Below the pieces are notes generated by a model. That model did no database searches, was not told the DNA's origin, and worked only from the letters and a program-made list of their open reading frames with translations. From Petrotoga sp. UBA5851 (lineage in GTDB: Bacteria; Thermotogota; Thermotogae; Petrotogales; Petrotogaceae): DNA of 23,369 nt. The position numbers and the translations under genes are program-made. Below are positions 22,897 through 23,369 of this stretch, one piece after another; the first letter of the stretch is position 1; each line of letters starts with the position of its first letter. Where the stretch lies: positions 1 through 23,369 of the forward strand of contig DJGH01000034.1 in NCBI GenBank assembly GCA_002431635.1. Direction: 5' to 3'.

Positions 22897-22925
22897 TTTT
22901 GCTATTTTGCCAGCACCGGTTTTTT
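22884..22925 (+). terminator. asp attenuator terminator
   Basis: A perfect 12-bp stem, AACCGGTGCTGG (22884-22895) with CCAGCACCGGTT (22910-22921), has a 14-base loop and is followed by TTTTTT ending at 22925. It lies after the leader peptide and 25 bases before the synthetase ATG. It is also the first terminator downstream of pgsC. Confidence 0.95.
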
Positions 22926-22950
22926 CTATTTTAAAACGGAGGTGTACTTT

Positions 22951-23369
22951 ATGAGGCAGAGAATAAAAGAACTGGAAGATCTGAACTCTGAAACACAGGT
23001 ATGCATATGCGGTTTTATAAAAACAGTTAGAAACAAGGGGAAAAACCTGAAGTTTATGATTATTGACGACGGTTCGTCACAGATCCAGGCAACATGTTTG
23101 AGAACTCTTCTCGGAGAAAAAATGGATGCTTTGGACAAAGTTTCTGTCAACAGTGTACTTAAGATTTTTGGCACCCTCAACAGGACAGAGCTCAGCAACA
23201 GTGGAACAGAAGTTCTGGTTAATGACTTGGAGGTACTTTCCAGCGCCCAGACCGGTCTGCCTATAGATATATCAGAAAACATCGAATCTTCTCTCGAAAA
23301 ACGCCTTAACTGGAGACATCTTGATCTGAGAAATCCGAAAAAAAAGCTTATATTTAAAATTTTTTCGGA
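22951..23369 (+). CDS. aspS: Aspartyl-tRNA synthetase, archaeal/eukaryotic-type (N-terminal part, cut by window end)
   Basis: Charges tRNA-Asp (and possibly tRNA-Asn in non-discriminating forms) with aspartate. 139 residues are visible. Residues about 12-105 form the OB-fold anticodon-binding domain (VCICGFIKTVRNKGKNLKFM, then IIDDGSSQIQAT). The linker and the start of the catalytic domain follow: SSLEKRLNWRHLDLRNPKKK and LIFKI. The N/DxRxLDLR motif before motif 1 marks the archaeal-type AspRS and differs from bacterial AspRS and from typical AsnRS. The Asp-rich leader supports the specificity. ATG 22951 has GGAGGTG 6 bases upstream. The catalytic motifs 2 and 3 lie beyond the window. Confidence 0.85.
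   Translation, partial: MRQRIKELEDLNSETQVCICGFIKTVRNKGKNLKFMIIDDGSSQIQATCLRTLLGEKMDALDKVSVNSVLKIFGTLNRTELSNSGTEVLVNDLEVLSSAQTGLPIDISENIESSLEKRLNWRHLDLRNPKKKLIFKIFS

Noticed and set aside
22786..22950. T-box or other riboswitch upstream of aspS
   Set aside because: The leader is too short and lacks T-box motifs; a ribosome site plus Asp-run peptide fits better.

Overview
The window reads as a contiguous piece of chromosome from a low-GC, AT-rich, apparently two-membraned (diderm) anaerobe. It has a lipobox-type secreted hydrolase next to a probable outer-membrane beta-barrel, heavy AGA and ATA codon use, a HisZ plus short-HisG ATP phosphoribosyltransferase, an archaeal-type aspartyl-tRNA synthetase and a PgsB/PgsC/PgsW poly-gamma-glutamate set. 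This mix fits phyla such as Thermotogota, Fusobacteriota, Spirochaetota or Synergistota. The sequence alone does not let me choose between them. I see no insertion sequence, CRISPR array, tRNA or rRNA.

Layout. Bases 1-5735: serine acetyltransferase (cysE, minus strand); a divergent two-gene operon of a secreted alpha/beta hydrolase lipoprotein and a putative beta-barrel; then, on the minus strand, a MATE and an EamA transporter that converge on a terminator. Bases 5860-12839: a histidine operon in the order hisZ-hisG-hisD-hisB-hisH-hisA-hisF-hisIE-hisC. All eight gene junctions overlap. Ahead of it lies a leader with a clear promoter, a 34-codon leader peptide containing a His-His pair, and an antiterminator that excludes an intrinsic terminator.

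Bases 12958-22760: a surface-polymer and peptidase locus. It holds a secreted DUF6305-like protein, an IT-superfamily-type transporter, a previously uncalled 57-residue membrane protein, a membrane-anchored zinc carboxypeptidase of the succinylglutamate-desuccinylase/M99/M14 type, two tandem secreted C69 dipeptidases, a strong terminator, and then pgsW-pgsB-pgsC under their own promoter. I infer a poly-gamma-glutamate locus that joins synthesis (PgsB, PgsC, PgsW) with extracellular breakdown and uptake (peptidases, transporter). No pgsA/capA is present in the window.

Bases 22757-23369: a second attenuator. A promoter drives a 16-codon leader peptide with three consecutive Asp codons, followed by mutually exclusive antiterminator and terminator hairpins, then the start of an archaeal-type aspartyl-tRNA synthetase that runs off the window.

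The most interesting result is that the his and asp leaders are two independent copies of one compact design. In each, sensing codons stand about 0-10 nt before a single long imperfect antiterminator hairpin whose 3' strand is the left arm of the terminator, and the leader stop codon lies inside that hairpin. A ribosome that reaches the stop would melt the antiterminator and permit termination. A ribosome stalled at the His or Asp codons would let it fold.
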